Source: Malus domestica (taxonomy: Eukaryota > Streptophyta > Magnoliopsida > Rosales > Rosaceae). From it: a stretch of DNA of 64,000 nt. Location: assembly GCF_042453785.1 (NCBI RefSeq), contig NC_091675.1, positions 54,412,501 through 54,476,500 of the forward strand, in the 5' to 3' direction. Positions 51,600-62,826 of the stretch are shown here, piece by piece; the stretch's first letter is position 1, and the number at the start of each line of letters is the position of its first letter. Below the pieces are notes generated by a model. That model saw nothing but the letters and a program-made list of their open reading frames with translations. It searched no databases and was not told the DNA's origin. The position numbers were made by a program, and so were the translations under genes.

Positions 51600-52640
51600 G
51601 CTTCTTCATAATTTCCTGGTGTTTGCTTCTGCTACTAAGTAGATTCTATACTGTTCTAAATCTGTTTGGTAAATGTGCTTAAAGATTGGACATGTTATTG
51701 AATATTAGCTATGTAATTTGGATTGGATATGTGGACCTTGGTGAAACCCACTGTGTGTGGATTTCACATTATAGTGTTCTAACTCAAACAGGCTTTCATG
51801 TTGCGTATTTTGATTAATAGCTGTGAAACCCATTGTGTGTCGCACCATGTAAGGAAATGGAATTGCTGCTTTTTGAGTTTAGGTAGATTTTTTTAGAGGT
51901 TTTTGTATATATTGCTAGAAACTTTGTCTACTTATATATGGTGATTTACGTTTCTATTGGTGCGACTCTGGAATCTTATTATTTGTTGTAGGAAATTCTG
52001 TTTCTGTATTTATTGTATAATATTTCCTTCATTCTCACCATTTGATTCGATTTCAGTGAGTTCTCAATTGATCCTTGCTCTCATGATTTCCCAAATTGGT
52101 ATTTTTGGGCGTCTTCAGTTGTCACTTTGATCTGGAATTTCCGCATTATTTCTTTTAATTTCTGGGTTTTTATTTTTTCTCACATAATAATGACATTCGA
52201 TATAGTTGACACCATGCGTTACTTATAGAGCAATTTTTTTTTTTACCGTAAGGACCATTTTGAATTGATTTAGTAAATGTAGTGTAGGCATAAGAACTTT
52301 GTGTTGTTTTGCAGTGATTCATGAACAGTGGAAGGTGTCGTTGCTGTAACACGAAACCCAGCTTTCAGCTATCCGCTGGCATCTCTTTTTGTTTTAATTT
52401 AATAGCCATATATATGTAATCGCTTTAAGCAATTCACTGAAATTGGCCGCAAAATCCAATGCGAAAGTAACAGAGAGCACACTTCCAACCAAAGTCAAAG
52501 GTATGATCTTACAAATAGTTCTTCTTTTAAGGAGAATAATATTATACCTGTCTAATTCAAGTTTTGTATCAATGTTCATTGGCTATTACCCTATGAGTGT
52601 TGCTATACGACTCAGAGAAAATATAACTATGTATTGGTGA
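51600..52640. other. AT-rich DNA; one possible exon fragment
   Basis: Around 52440-52505 an open piece (AAKSNAKVTESTLPTKVK) ends at AAAG|GTATGA, a plausible donor. The source is not recognised. Nothing else is supported. Confidence 0.3.
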
Positions 52641-52644
52641 TTAG

Positions 52645-52777
52645 AATTATTGGCGATAATATCAAAAAAGCAGCGGTTGTGGATCTAATTGAATCTGAGA
52701 AGGTTCTGAAAGCAGCCCAAGAACATGGCGTCGGTATGAAGCTCATCCTCACCACTCGCCACCACTGGTCTATTTAG
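52645..52777 (+). pseudogene. Glyoxalase II (hydroxyacylglutathione hydrolase) fragment
   Basis: Reads KKAAVVDLIESEKVLKAAQE then HGVGMKLILTTRHHWS and stops. It matches the metallo-beta-lactamase fold of cytosolic glyoxalase II around the zinc-site motif THHHWDH. That motif is broken (TRHHWS), the usual V-D-P has become V-D-L, and the frame ends right after it. It is a short non-functional piece, probably captured together with the neighbouring fragments. Confidence 0.75.
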
Positions 52778-52818
52778 ACTTCCTCATCCAATTTACCATT
52801 CAATGCCTCATATTCATA

Positions 52819-52822
<4 letters not shown>

Positions 52823-52865
<43 letters not shown>
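52823..52865. repeat. (TA)n microsatellite
   Basis: A long uninterrupted TA run, just after the glyoxalase fragment. Confidence 0.9.
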
Positions 52866-52869
<4 letters not shown>

Positions 52870-54110
52870 GTGCACACATATATTTGTTTTCGGTGTTTTA
52901 GTACTTTCCAAAAATGGATTTATGGGGATTTATATCGTAGTTGAATACATGATGCGGATTCATATTCAAGGAAAAATGATCCTCGCTCGAGGTCTCTTTC
53001 TTGATTCGATTGATCGTTTTGCTAGGGTTTCGAGTTGTTGCAATTAGATCTTCAAATTGTATTGTAGAATTTATTAGCATAGTGGTCCTCACAAGTCACA
53101 GTCGATGTAGCACCTAATTAATCGTATCCAATGTTGTGATCTGAAAAGAAGCACTAATTAAGGGAGTAATATTTAAGGTTGAAGATAAAAGATTCGCTAT
53201 AGCTGATAGCTCTAGATGTGTAATTACATAATAATTAGCTCTATGGGTTAATACAATTTGTTGACGTAAGGAATATATTTTGACTGATACAAGTGCATGC
53301 TCTCATGGATTTCCCCCAAAGATTGGATTTTCAGTTTTTGGGAATGTTAAAAATTTAGTTTTTTGATCTTTTCTTGAAATGATATGAAATTGGAAATCCA
53401 AAATATCAATTTTTTGACTTTTGGTTCAAAATTTTGAATGCAAGAGGTCCTGTTGGTCCATTTTTGACCTTATTATTTTTTTATTTTTTCATTATATTTT
53501 GTTGTTAGCAATGAATTTATGAATGTATGAAAACAGTGGATGCCAAATTTAGGGGGATTTTGCTTAAATGAAGATACTGTGATATTAACTGAATGTACTC
53601 ATACTGAATATATTCATACTTTGATTCTACCTGTTTATTGGGCAATAATCTTTTCCAGAACTAACAATCTGACTATCTGCTGAGTTGGAATTAGTCAAAT
53701 AGGTTCTTAATCGACTGACTGGGCTTAATAGGTTTTTGGTGGCATTTTTTATGAAGATAATTTTTGGGTGGGTTTTGTGTTTGCTGTAGTGAATTTTGGG
53801 TGATTATGTTAGTGGCATTTGTATTTGGGTTCGGGCCTAATGGGGTTTGTTCTTGATGACTGGTTGTTGGTTATGAACTTAGATTCTTGGTTATAATAAT
53901 GCTTAGTTGTAATAATGCTTTTGCTTAGTTGTTCATGTAAAAATGGAACATTTTTTTAGTACATATATCATTTTATATTCATTTAATGTTTGAACTTATG
54001 CTTATTAAGTTGATTGCAAGACTACAACTTGAAAAACTAACACATGCATATAATTTATTTGTGAAAGAACTGCAGTCCAATGGCTGTATAGAAGAAAAGG
54101 ACAACGCATG
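52866..54110. other. AT-rich region without a recognised gene
   Basis: Only short frames are present. No motif or repeat partner was identified. Confidence 0.35.
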
Positions 54111-54141
<31 letters not shown>

Positions 54142-54171
54142 TAGCTCCGTGTTCCTCTCCCCCCAAACCTA

Positions 54172-54199
54172 ATGGATTCAGCCCAATTCGGAGCTCCAG
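54172..54199 (+). pseudogene. Possible captured first exon (leader plus 9 codons)
   Basis: A (CT)n leader (54112-54138) precedes ATGGATTCAGCCCAATTCGG, and the exon ends CCAG|GTAAGATA, a strong donor. It reads MDSAQFGAP. No downstream exon is recognised. It has the shape of a plant gene 5' end, possibly a further captured fragment. Confidence 0.35.
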
Positions 54200-55925
54200 G
54201 TAAGATAATATTTCCCCAAATTGTATTCAATCTATGTTGCTTCATTTCATTTTCCATTTTAATTTGGAATTGTTGATATTTTAGGCAGGTATCGCATGTA
54301 TAACCACAACAATTTTTGTGTTGGATTGGGGTCAAAGTGTCTAGCTTTATTAGCTATTTGGTCGCCTGTGTATTTGTAATCTAAATAATATGAATTAAGG
54401 CTTTTCTGTTAGTGTCCGATTGGTCAAGAAAGGATGCTTCTTTTTTGTTATCATGCATATTTAAGCTGTAAAGATCTGAAAAACTGCTTAATTAAAGTGA
54501 GATTTCCAGTTTTTAAGCTCAGTTTCAGGTCTTGAGCTTTGAATTTGTTTACATGTATCCCAGCTGAAGCTATCTAATCGTAGTTTTGGGGGATTTTGCT
54601 CAAAATCTGGAGAGCTCTCTCGCTTTCCTCTCTATGTAAACCCAAGAGAAATTCCATGGAAATTGTTAATGTCTGAACTAAGTCTATTTGAAATTTCAAA
54701 GTAAAACATTTATTTTATTGCTTTGTTTTTGGTATAAAAAAAATATTTATTGTTGAATAAGGACCCCTTTTTATGGATTGTTGACATATGTAAGAAATTG
54801 TTTCTGTTCTAACATATTAATTTTTCTCAATACTAATGCCATAACTGAAATTTTATAGAAATGGTGTAATTGGTCAATCAGAAATTTCGAATTTTAGCCG
54901 ATGAATAAACTCTTGCATGATTGCTACTGCATACATACATATTTTTTGGTTGTTAGATTTTGTTTTTATTTCATTTTTTGCTATATGCAATTGTTGGTTT
55001 TGCAAAGGACTGACCTTTAACTTATGTAGTTTTACCTTTTTTGTTGTCAGAGTATGGGTTGGTTTTATTTAATAGATTGACTGGTATTTTTGCATTATTT
55101 GTTTTCAATAATCAGTATTCATTATTGGTTTATTGGTAATTAAAAGTTTCATCCTTTTAAATTTTATTATGGATAAGTGAACACAGTTATGAATATCAAC
55201 CATCTATCCTCATTCATATTCAAATATAATATGGATAAGTGAACACAGTTATGAGTATCAACACATGCCTGAATAGCGTCCATAATGGCTGCCTTTGTTA
55301 AATTATGATTTATGTTTTTTGCTATGGTGTCGAAGATGTCCTCAGAAAAAAGTGAACAGCCACGCTCTCAGTCATCGAATACTGCACACCATGTTGCATA
55401 TTTTTTTGTTTGAACATCTGTGCTTGATGACTTACCTGCTCAAACACCGCTTTTTCTGTGTTTTGCTAATTGCTAAGTAAGGTATGTAGGCTGCAGGGCA
55501 TATGTTTTGCCGTCTTAACTGCAGGGGCAAAATATGTGTGAACTGCAGCTTGCTTCTGTTTCTTCAGTTTCGTATGGAAACAGACATTCTGCTTATTTTT
55601 GCGTTTGAACAGTTGTGGTTACAAATTTAGCTACTTGAACAAGTCCTCAACACTTAATGTTTTTAATTACCATTTTAAATGGCTGCCTACACTGTAGGAC
55701 ACATATTAGATGTGTGAACTACATGTTTGTTCTCTTCCTAATCAAAACGTTCAATTTCTTCCTACTCATTGTACAATGTGTTTATATGTCAGCTCACTTG
55801 AATGTATAAAAACAAAACTGCTTATCTTATTGATCTTATTCACTCATTTATTCCTTTGTTTGTTCATAATTGTGTTGAATTTATTCAACTTAAATGTGTT
55901 TTATTCATCCGATTACGCTTGAAAC
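54200..55925. other. AT-rich region without a recognised gene
   Basis: Contains a short direct repeat ('atggataagtgaacacagttatga' at 55168 and 55230). No coding content is supported. Confidence 0.35.
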
Positions 55926-55932
55926 AGCTGGT

Positions 55933-55963
55933 TCCTGCGGCAACGCACATGCCTAATTTCTAG
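55933..55963 (+). mobile_element. Helitron-like 3' terminus
   Basis: CCTGCGGCAACGCACATGCC, then TAATTT, then CTAG|T. The TGCG-GCAA-CGCA hairpin and the spacing match the end at 22044-22073 (there on the minus strand). The corresponding element would lie to the left and could include the glyoxalase and first-exon fragments. Confidence 0.55.
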
Positions 55964-56232
55964 TACATGACTAATTAACGAAGATGAAGAGTCTACCTGC
56001 TTTTATTGCCTCCTTAGCTTGTTTAAACTAAAACGACATTGACCACATAAATAAGCATATAGAGCTCGTCTGACACAAATGATTGGAATTTGAAATGTAA
56101 GGGATGACATACTAAATTAAAAGTATATTGCAGAGAGAAATTATAAAGTTATGAACACTTCAAGGATAGAAGAGTGGATTACTTATGAAGAAATATTATT
56201 TATTATAATTCTTCTTAAATAGGAATAGAAGG

Positions 56233-56609
56233 AATGAATTTTCTTCATAGCTAATTCTCTTCTAATAATCCCTTCCAAATGAAAAGAAATTCACTCCCAC
56301 CTTTAAATATCTTGAAATTTGATAATCTCTAATTCAATCAAATCATGTGTATTAAACGAGCCCATAGGCTGACAAGGCATGGCTTGATGGCAGCACAAGA
56401 TTTCATTTGGTTCGAGGAGCCTCTGAACTTAATTGTTGATTTTCTCTAAAAAAAAACATTGGCAAAATTCAATGATTGAAGTTGACATGAGATCATGATT
56501 CATGACACAAAGCTTATCTATAAGAGCAATTGTATGGTATGAGTTCATCACCACAGGTGTTTCGATTCAATAATATCATGTCATATGAAGTAAAACTTAC
56601 ACATAATTA
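56233..56609. repeat. Dispersed repeat, partner of 12696-13232
   Basis: Shares 'ggaatgaattttcttcatagctaatt', 'gtattaaacgagcccataggctgacaa' and the 'gtaaaacttacacataattat' end with the upstream copy. It lacks that copy's internal extra ~160 bases. Confidence 0.75.
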
Positions 56610-56969
56610 TTCGACCAAAACGCCACGATGGTGGACCAAGTCTTTCTCTCCTCTCACAAACCATGGACATCATGCACATAATTGAGAACTTTTTTTTTTT
56701 CAGAATGCCCTGTATTTAAGTGGGCATTCCAATTGTCTTAATACAAGTGGAGAGACACGAAAAAAATATATATAATTTCCTCCACTTATATAAAGACATG
56801 TAGAATACTGCTTGAATACCCATAACTTAAAAAAAAAAATCTCCACATAATCTAAGGAAAAAATAAGGGGAAATTGGGTTCACTACAAACTCACCAACAG
56901 AAAATAGCCTAGCTTCAATTAGTTCTTTTTGACGAAAATACTCTTAATCTAAAACCTACTTTTGAAATT

Positions 56970-57335
56970 GAGTATGTGAAGCTAAAAGAAATTCATATGA
57001 AGGATAAACCTTGCAAGGGCTTATAAAAGGTTGGATTGCACCCCATATTGCCAATCGATTTTATGATGGAACCTCAACTTCTTCATGGTATCAGAGTAGG
57101 TTGGTCCACATGTGAAACCCAACAATAATACGAGCTCCACATCATTTGTTTCGTGTTGTCCACGTCTTTGGCTTGAAAATTAGCCACATATTATATGACG
57201 TGTGAGAATGTAGACGTAAAAGAGTCTCACATTTTACCTTCACATTAGTGAAAGAATAAACCTTGCAAAGATTGTAAAACGTTGGACTAATCTCCATATT
57301 ACCAATTAGCTTTATAATAAAACCTCTTCTTCAAA
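56970..57335 (+). mobile_element. TRIM-like element, degenerate
   Basis: Two diverged direct repeats (about 56975-57084 and 57217-57330) share 'aaaccttgcaa(g/a)g', 'ggttgga', 'ccatattgccaat' and 'aacctc(aa)ttcttca'. Between them, TGGTATCAGAGTAGG (57089 onward) is a near-exact initiator-Met primer site, and a purine-rich stretch (gtgtgagaatg) precedes the second repeat. No coding capacity. Confidence 0.6.
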
Positions 57336-57456
57336 ATCATATGGAGGAGATCTCTGAGAGTCATAAGTTCAGATATGCCGACCCTTCTCTCTCAACCTCT
57401 CCGTTGACTCCTTTTGCTCCTATGCTGCACTCTCTAGCTAAAATCACAAATCCTAA

Positions 57457-57556
57457 CAAAGCATTTGGAAGAACATGTTAAGGAATCTGTTCGGAAGAAC
57501 ATGTTAAGGAATCAGTTCGGAAGAACATATTAAGGAATCTGTTCGGAAGAACATGT
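57457..57556 (+). repeat. Minisatellite, ~3.5 copies of 26 bases
   Basis: The unit is approximately GGAAGAACATGTTAAGGAAT plus CTGTTC. Copies differ at one or two positions and the last copy is partial. Confidence 0.85.
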
Positions 57557-57559
57557 GCC

Positions 57560-58260
57560 AAAGTAGTTGCGTGGATGTCTGGATGCTTTATTCTCTTTCC
57601 ACTCAGAAAATGATAGTGCTAATAAGTGGTGTCATTGAATTAAAAATATGTTGTATTTGACATTGATTTTGTAATTTAAATATATTTGGTCTTCTCCATT
57701 GATATCATTTTTGTAGATATTGTGTCCCTTTGGTGATACTATTTTCATCAATTGGATCTATATCTCATCGATACACGATCTACATTATTTATCTCATGTT
57801 CGATATTGTGTTGTCATAGTATGTCGATATCGATTTTAATATTTCATCAAGATAGTGTTAATATTTCTTCGATATGATGTCCATAGGACATTGATATTTT
57901 ACCAACAACAAAGCATGAGCATATCAATAGAATATCAATGAAATATTAATGCCATCTCAAATGGAACATCAATGACATATACGACGACTCAAAATATTTT
58001 GTCAACAACTCATAGTAAGCACAAGCACACATAAGAGATAAAAATTGGGTTTGCCTTCTATACACTCTTGTTAATTTTGTTCATTGATTTTTTTTAATTT
58101 ATTTAATTTAACGGTCAGAAATTAAAAATTATATGTAAGAGATAAAAATAAGTGTGTCACAACCCTAAAAATTAAGAGCAATTTAACGTGTAATTTCGTC
58201 GAAAAAAACGAAATTGAATTTTAACAATATTCGTTGTAAAGGGCTATTAAACCCAATTTG
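57560..58260. other. AT-rich spacer upstream of leucyl-tRNA synthetase
   Basis: No gene is seen. It probably includes the promoter of the downstream gene. No TATA box could be assigned. Confidence 0.35.
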
Positions 58261-58299
58261 CCACGTGGCCCAGTTAAAGTCCGAGTCCCCAAAACCCTA

Positions 58300-58505
58300 A
58301 TTTACACCTCAGTCGTCAGTCCCCATCTTCTTCTTCCCAAGCTCTCCTTTCCTTCTCCTCCTTCCTTCTTCCGCTATTATTATCACATCGTTATCGTCCC
58401 CAAAGAAGCAGAAACCCTAATCTCTCCCCTGGCTTTTCTTCTAGCTCGAGAAAACGCGCGCAAACTTACATGTAATGCCCTACCCTGTTCAATCTTGAAC
58501 CGGAG
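58300..58505 (+). other. Leucyl-tRNA synthetase 5' UTR exon (predicted)
   Basis: A pyrimidine-rich leader ends GGAG|GTATATTT at 58505. The proposed intron (58506-59516) ends TTTGCAG and leads to a 19-base second leader piece before ATG 59536. The exon start is approximate. This is a prediction from splice signals, not transcript evidence. Confidence 0.5.
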
Positions 58506-59535
58506 GTATATTTCTCACTGGTTTTTTTTCTTCTAATTTTTTCGGTTTCAAATATTATTATTTGATTTTTACTCGAGCTTATCGATCTATGAATTCTGTG
58601 ATTGAATAGTAAAGATTTGTTCTTTACAAATTGCTCATGTCGAATTAATTTACTGATTTTTTTTTCTCAACGACTTAATTTACTGATCAGAATGAATGGG
58701 AGTTAAAGTGAAGATTTTTATTTTAATTTGGAAAATTTGAGTTTCTGAATGCAACTGCTACAATTTCCGATTAAATTTGATGTTTTAGTTTTTAGTATCT
58801 ATTTGTTAAGATGGAATTTGGATTTCTCTGATTCTTTGATTTGGTTAGTGTAAGTGCATACATGTGAATATGTATCTATGTATGCACAATATTTAAATAC
58901 CGATACTGATGGAAATATCGATATGCAAATTTGTGGAAATATAGATGGATATATCGATATCAATATTGGTTGCAAAATGATGGAAATTTACTCAAAAATG
59001 TTGAAATTTAAAATGAAATTTTAGGAATGTCAAAAACGACATATAAGTGTTTCTCCGAGATTTAACCGATATGTCAGAAATATTGACGAAATTTGTCGAT
59101 TTTAGCCGAAATTGAAGAATTTCTCCAATATGGGTGAAGTTTAGATTCCACCCCCTTTCATACCTTCCTCTGATTTCTTGAAACATCAACCATATCGAAG
59201 AACTTTCAAACACTGTACGTATGTAGTGGTGATGACTGGTTTTTATCTAGCTGAAATTTACCTGCGAATTATGTGAATAACCAGTGCAGACTTGCTTTTC
59301 TTTTAATCCTCTATAATAATAATAATTCTTTCTTCTCAAAAAAAAAATAATAATAATAATCTTTGCTTATTTTTTTAATTGTGCTACAACCATATTGCCT
59401 TTTCATTCACTCTATGGCGTTAATGTGAATTTGGATGTTTTACTTGCATTTTTATTTGAGGTAATAATGCCTTTGGAACACTGGTTTGCTTATGTAAAAC
59501 ATTGCACCGTTTGCAGTTTCTGTAAGATTACTGAA

Positions 59536-62500
59536 ATGGCGGCTGAAGGTGGTGGGAGGAGCTTCGCCAGGAGAGACCACCTCCTCGAGATTGAGACAAA
59601 GGTTCGAAGCTGGTGGGAAGAGAAGGATGTTTTCAGAGCTGAATCTTGTGAAAAGCCTCCCGAACCTGGGGAGAAGTTCTTTGGAAACTTTCCATTTCCG
59701 TACATGAATGGTTTTTTGCATCTTGGACATGCATTCTCACTCTCCAAGCTAGAGTTTGCTGCAGCTTACCATAGGTTAAGAGGTGCCAATGTGCTTTTGC
59801 CTTTCGCTTTTCACTGCACTGGCATGCCTATCAAAGCGTCGGCTGATAAACTTGCGAGAGAGATTCAACTGTTTGGCGACCCTCCAGTTTTTCCAAAAGA
59901 AGTGGAACAGGGGAGTCAGGAAGTTGAAGCAGAAACAGAAGGTGCAAATAGTGGAGCACCTCCAGATAAGTTCAAGGGAAAGAAGTCGAAGGCTGCATCA
60001 AAATCAGGTGGACAAGCATACCAATGGGAAATCATGCGTAGTTTTGGCCTCTCTGATAGCGAGATATCCAAATTCCAAAATCCATACAACTGGTTGACAT
60101 TCTTTCCTCCATTGGCAGTGGAAGACCTCAAGGCTTTTGGATTGGGATGTGATTGGAGGCGGTCATTTATTACTACAGACATGAACCCAGTTTTTGATGC
60201 CTTTGTGAGGTGGCAGGTGAGGAAATTAAAATCCATGGGCAAGATTGTGAAAGATGTCCGTTACGCAATTTACTCTCCATTGGATGGGCAGCCATGTGCA
60301 GATCATGACAGGGCAAGTGGCGAAGGTGTTCAGCCCCAGGAATACACCCTTATCAAAATGGAGGTGGTCGCACCTTTCCCGTCTAAACTGAAAGTGTTGG
60401 ATGGAAGGAAAGTGTTCCTTGCTGCAGCAACACTGAGACCTGAGACCATGTATGGACAAACAAATGCATGGGTATTGCCTGATGGGAAATATGGAGCCTT
60501 TGAAATCAATGAAACAGAGGTACTTATTCTAACGCAGAGAGCAGCACTTAATCTTGCCTATCAGAAGTATTCTAGGGTCCCAGAGAAACCTACTTGTTTG
60601 GTGGAGCTCACAGGTCGTGATTTGATTGGCCTTCCATTGAAGTCACCACGCGCAATCAATCAGATTATTTACACTCTTCCTATGTTGACTGTCCTGACAG
60701 ACAAAGGTACTGGGATTGTGACCAGCGTGCCTGCTGATTCTCCTGATGATTATATGGCCTTACATGATTTAAAAGCAAAACCCGCTCTTAGAGCAAAATA
60801 TGGCGTGAAGGATGAGTGGGTCATGCCCTTTGAGATTATTCCAATTATCAATATTCCTGAATTCGGAAATAAGGCTGCGGAAAAGGTCTGTGCAGATCTA
60901 AAAATCAAGAGCCAGAATGAAAAAGAGAAGCTAGCAGAAGCCAAGAGACTGACATACCTGAAAGGATTCACTGAGGGAACACTTATTGTGGGTGAATTCG
61001 AAGGATGGAAAGTCCAGGAGGCGAAACCGTTGATAAGGAGCAAGCTCATAGAGGCAAATGAAGCAATTGTGTATAGTGAACCTGAGAAGCGGGTGGTGTC
61101 ACGATCAGGTGATGAATGTGTTGTGGCTCTCACAGATCAATGGTACATCACATATGGGGAACCTGAATGGAAAAAACTGGCTGAGGAGTGCTTGTCCAGC
61201 ATGAATTTGTATCATGACGAGACAAGACATGGCTTTGAACACACATTGGGTTGGTTGAATCAATGGGCTTGTTCACGATCTTTTGGGCTTGGGACTCGTA
61301 TTCCCTGGGATGAAGAGTTCTTAGTTGAGTCGTTGTCTGATTCAACTATTTACATGGCTTATTACACTATTGCTCACTTTTTACACAATGGAGACATGTA
61401 TGGTTCCAGCAAATCTGCAATTAAACCTGAACAAATGACTGATGAGGTCTGGGAGTATATTTTCTGTGATGGCCCTTATCCTGAATCATCTGACATCTCG
61501 TCATCCATTCTTAATAAGATGAAGCAGGAGTTTGAGTATTGGTATCCTTTTGATCTTCGAGTGTCTGGCAAGGATCTAATCCAAAATCATTTAACCTTCT
61601 GCATTTACAACCACACGGCAATTATGGCCAAGAAGCACTGGCCTTGTGGGTTTAGATGCAATGGGCACATCATGTTAAATGCTGAGAAAATGTCCAAGTC
61701 TACAGGGAACTTTAGGACCATTCGCCAGGCAATTGAGGAATTTTCTGCTGATGCCACGCGATTCTCATTGGCTGATGCTGGAGATGGTGTTGATGATGCA
61801 AATTTCGTATTTGAGACTGCAAATGCTGCTATTCTAAAGCTAACTAAAGAGATCGCATGGATGGAAGAAGTTTTAGCTGCAGAATCCTCTTTGAGAATAG
61901 GTCCTCCTTCTACTTATGCTGACAGGGTCTTTTTGAACGAGATAAATATTGCTGTGAACAGGACTGAGCAGAATTACCGGGATTACATGTTCCGAGATGC
62001 GCTCAAGACTGGGTTTTACGATCTTCAGGCTTCTAGGGATGAGTACAGGCTTTCATGTGGTTCTGGGGGTATGAACCGTGAATTGCTGTGGCGTTTTATG
62101 GATGTGCAGACACGTCTCATTACCCCAATCTGTCCACACTATGCCGAATATGTCTGGAGGGAACTTTTGAAGAAGGAAGGGTTTGTGGTTAATGCAGGAT
62201 GGCCTGTGGCTGATTCTCCAGATCTGATCCTCCAGAGTGCCAACAAGTATTTGCAACATTCCATTGTTGTTATGAGGAAGCTTCTTGAAAAGCAAACTTC
62301 AGGCTCAACAAAAGGCAATAAGAAGGGTCCTCCAGCTAAAACCTCGACGGAAACCAAAAGGTTGATTGGTTTGATATATGTAAATGAGCAATTCGATGGA
62401 TGGAAGGCTGAGTGTTTGAGGATACTACAAAGTAACTTTGACCAAGATACTCGCACTTTTGCTTCAGACAAGGTAATTCTGGAGGCTTTGCAAAGAAGTT

Positions 62501-62826
62501 CAATTGGTCAGAGTAAAGATTTTAGACAAACACAAAAGCTTTGTATGCCTTTTTTGAGGTTCAAGAAGGATGAGGCGGTTACTCTTGGGGCCCATGCCTT
62601 AGACTTGAAGCTACCATTTGGAGAGATTGAGGTCCTTCAAGAGAACTTGGACTTAATTAAGAGACAAGTGAAGGTGGACACTAAGGGACAAGTCGAGCTT
62701 GAAGAAGTAGAAGTTCTGTCTGGTACTGACCCTGATGCTCTTGCTAAAGCTGGTTCACTTGTTAAATTAATAGAGCAGAATCCGCCGTCCCCTGGAAGCC
62801 CAACTGCCATCTTCTTGACCCGGTAA
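59536..62826 (+). CDS. Leucine--tRNA ligase, cytosolic
   Basis: One uninterrupted frame of 1096 residues. It charges tRNA-Leu with leucine for cytosolic translation. Class Ia signatures: HLGH (62-65, the HIGH motif), NFPFPYMNG just before it, and KMSKS (718-722). The editing (CP1) domain includes TLRPETMYGQTN and the DSPDDYMALHDL stretch; the anticodon-binding and C-terminal regions follow. The length fits plant/archaeal-type cytosolic LeuRS (close to 1090) and not the shorter organellar enzyme. Met 59536 (MAAEGGGRSF) is chosen because it lies 19 bases after a good acceptor (TTTGCAG, 59516). The frame is open upstream to 59395, but that stretch would be intron. No targeting peptide is evident. 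No damage is seen. Confidence 0.95.
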   Translation: MAAEGGGRSFARRDHLLEIETKVRSWWEEKDVFRAESCEKPPEPGEKFFGNFPFPYMNGFLHLGHAFSLSKLEFAAAYHRLRGANVLLPFAFHCTGMPIKASADKLAREIQLFGDPPVFPKEVEQGSQEVEAETEGANSGAPPDKFKGKKSKAASKSGGQAYQWEIMRSFGLSDSEISKFQNPYNWLTFFPPLAVEDLKAFGLGCDWRRSFITTDMNPVFDAFVRWQVRKLKSMGKIVKDVRYAIYSPLDGQPCADHDRASGEGVQPQEYTLIKMEVVAPFPSKLKVLDGRKVFLAAATLRPETMYGQTNAWVLPDGKYGAFEINETEVLILTQRAALNLAYQKYSRVPEKPTCLVELTGRDLIGLPLKSPRAINQIIYTLPMLTVLTDKGTGIVTSVPADSPDDYMALHDLKAKPALRAKYGVKDEWVMPFEIIPIINIPEFGNKAAEKVCADLKIKSQNEKEKLAEAKRLTYLKGFTEGTLIVGEFEGWKVQEAKPLIRSKLIEANEAIVYSEPEKRVVSRSGDECVVALTDQWYITYGEPEWKKLAEECLSSMNLYHDETRHGFEHTLGWLNQWACSRSFGLGTRIPWDEEFLVESLSDSTIYMAYYTIAHFLHNGDMYGSSKSAIKPEQMTDEVWEYIFCDGPYPESSDISSSILNKMKQEFEYWYPFDLRVSGKDLIQNHLTFCIYNHTAIMAKKHWPCGFRCNGHIMLNAEKMSKSTGNFRTIRQAIEEFSADATRFSLADAGDGVDDANFVFETANAAILKLTKEIAWMEEVLAAESSLRIGPPSTYADRVFLNEINIAVNRTEQNYRDYMFRDALKTGFYDLQASRDEYRLSCGSGGMNRELLWRFMDVQTRLITPICPHYAEYVWRELLKKEGFVVNAGWPVADSPDLILQSANKYLQHSIVVMRKLLEKQTSGSTKGNKKGPPAKTSTETKRLIGLIYVNEQFDGWKAECLRILQSNFDQDTRTFASDKVILEALQRSSIGQSKDFRQTQKLCMPFLRFKKDEAVTLGAHALDLKLPFGEIEVLQENLDLIKRQVKVDTKGQVELEEVEVLSGTDPDALAKAGSLVKLIEQNPPSPGSPTAIFLTR

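Noticed and set aside
59395..59535. Upstream in-frame extension of leucyl-tRNA synthetase
   Set aside because: It crosses a strong splice acceptor at 59516 and looks like intron. The family N-terminus starts at 59536.
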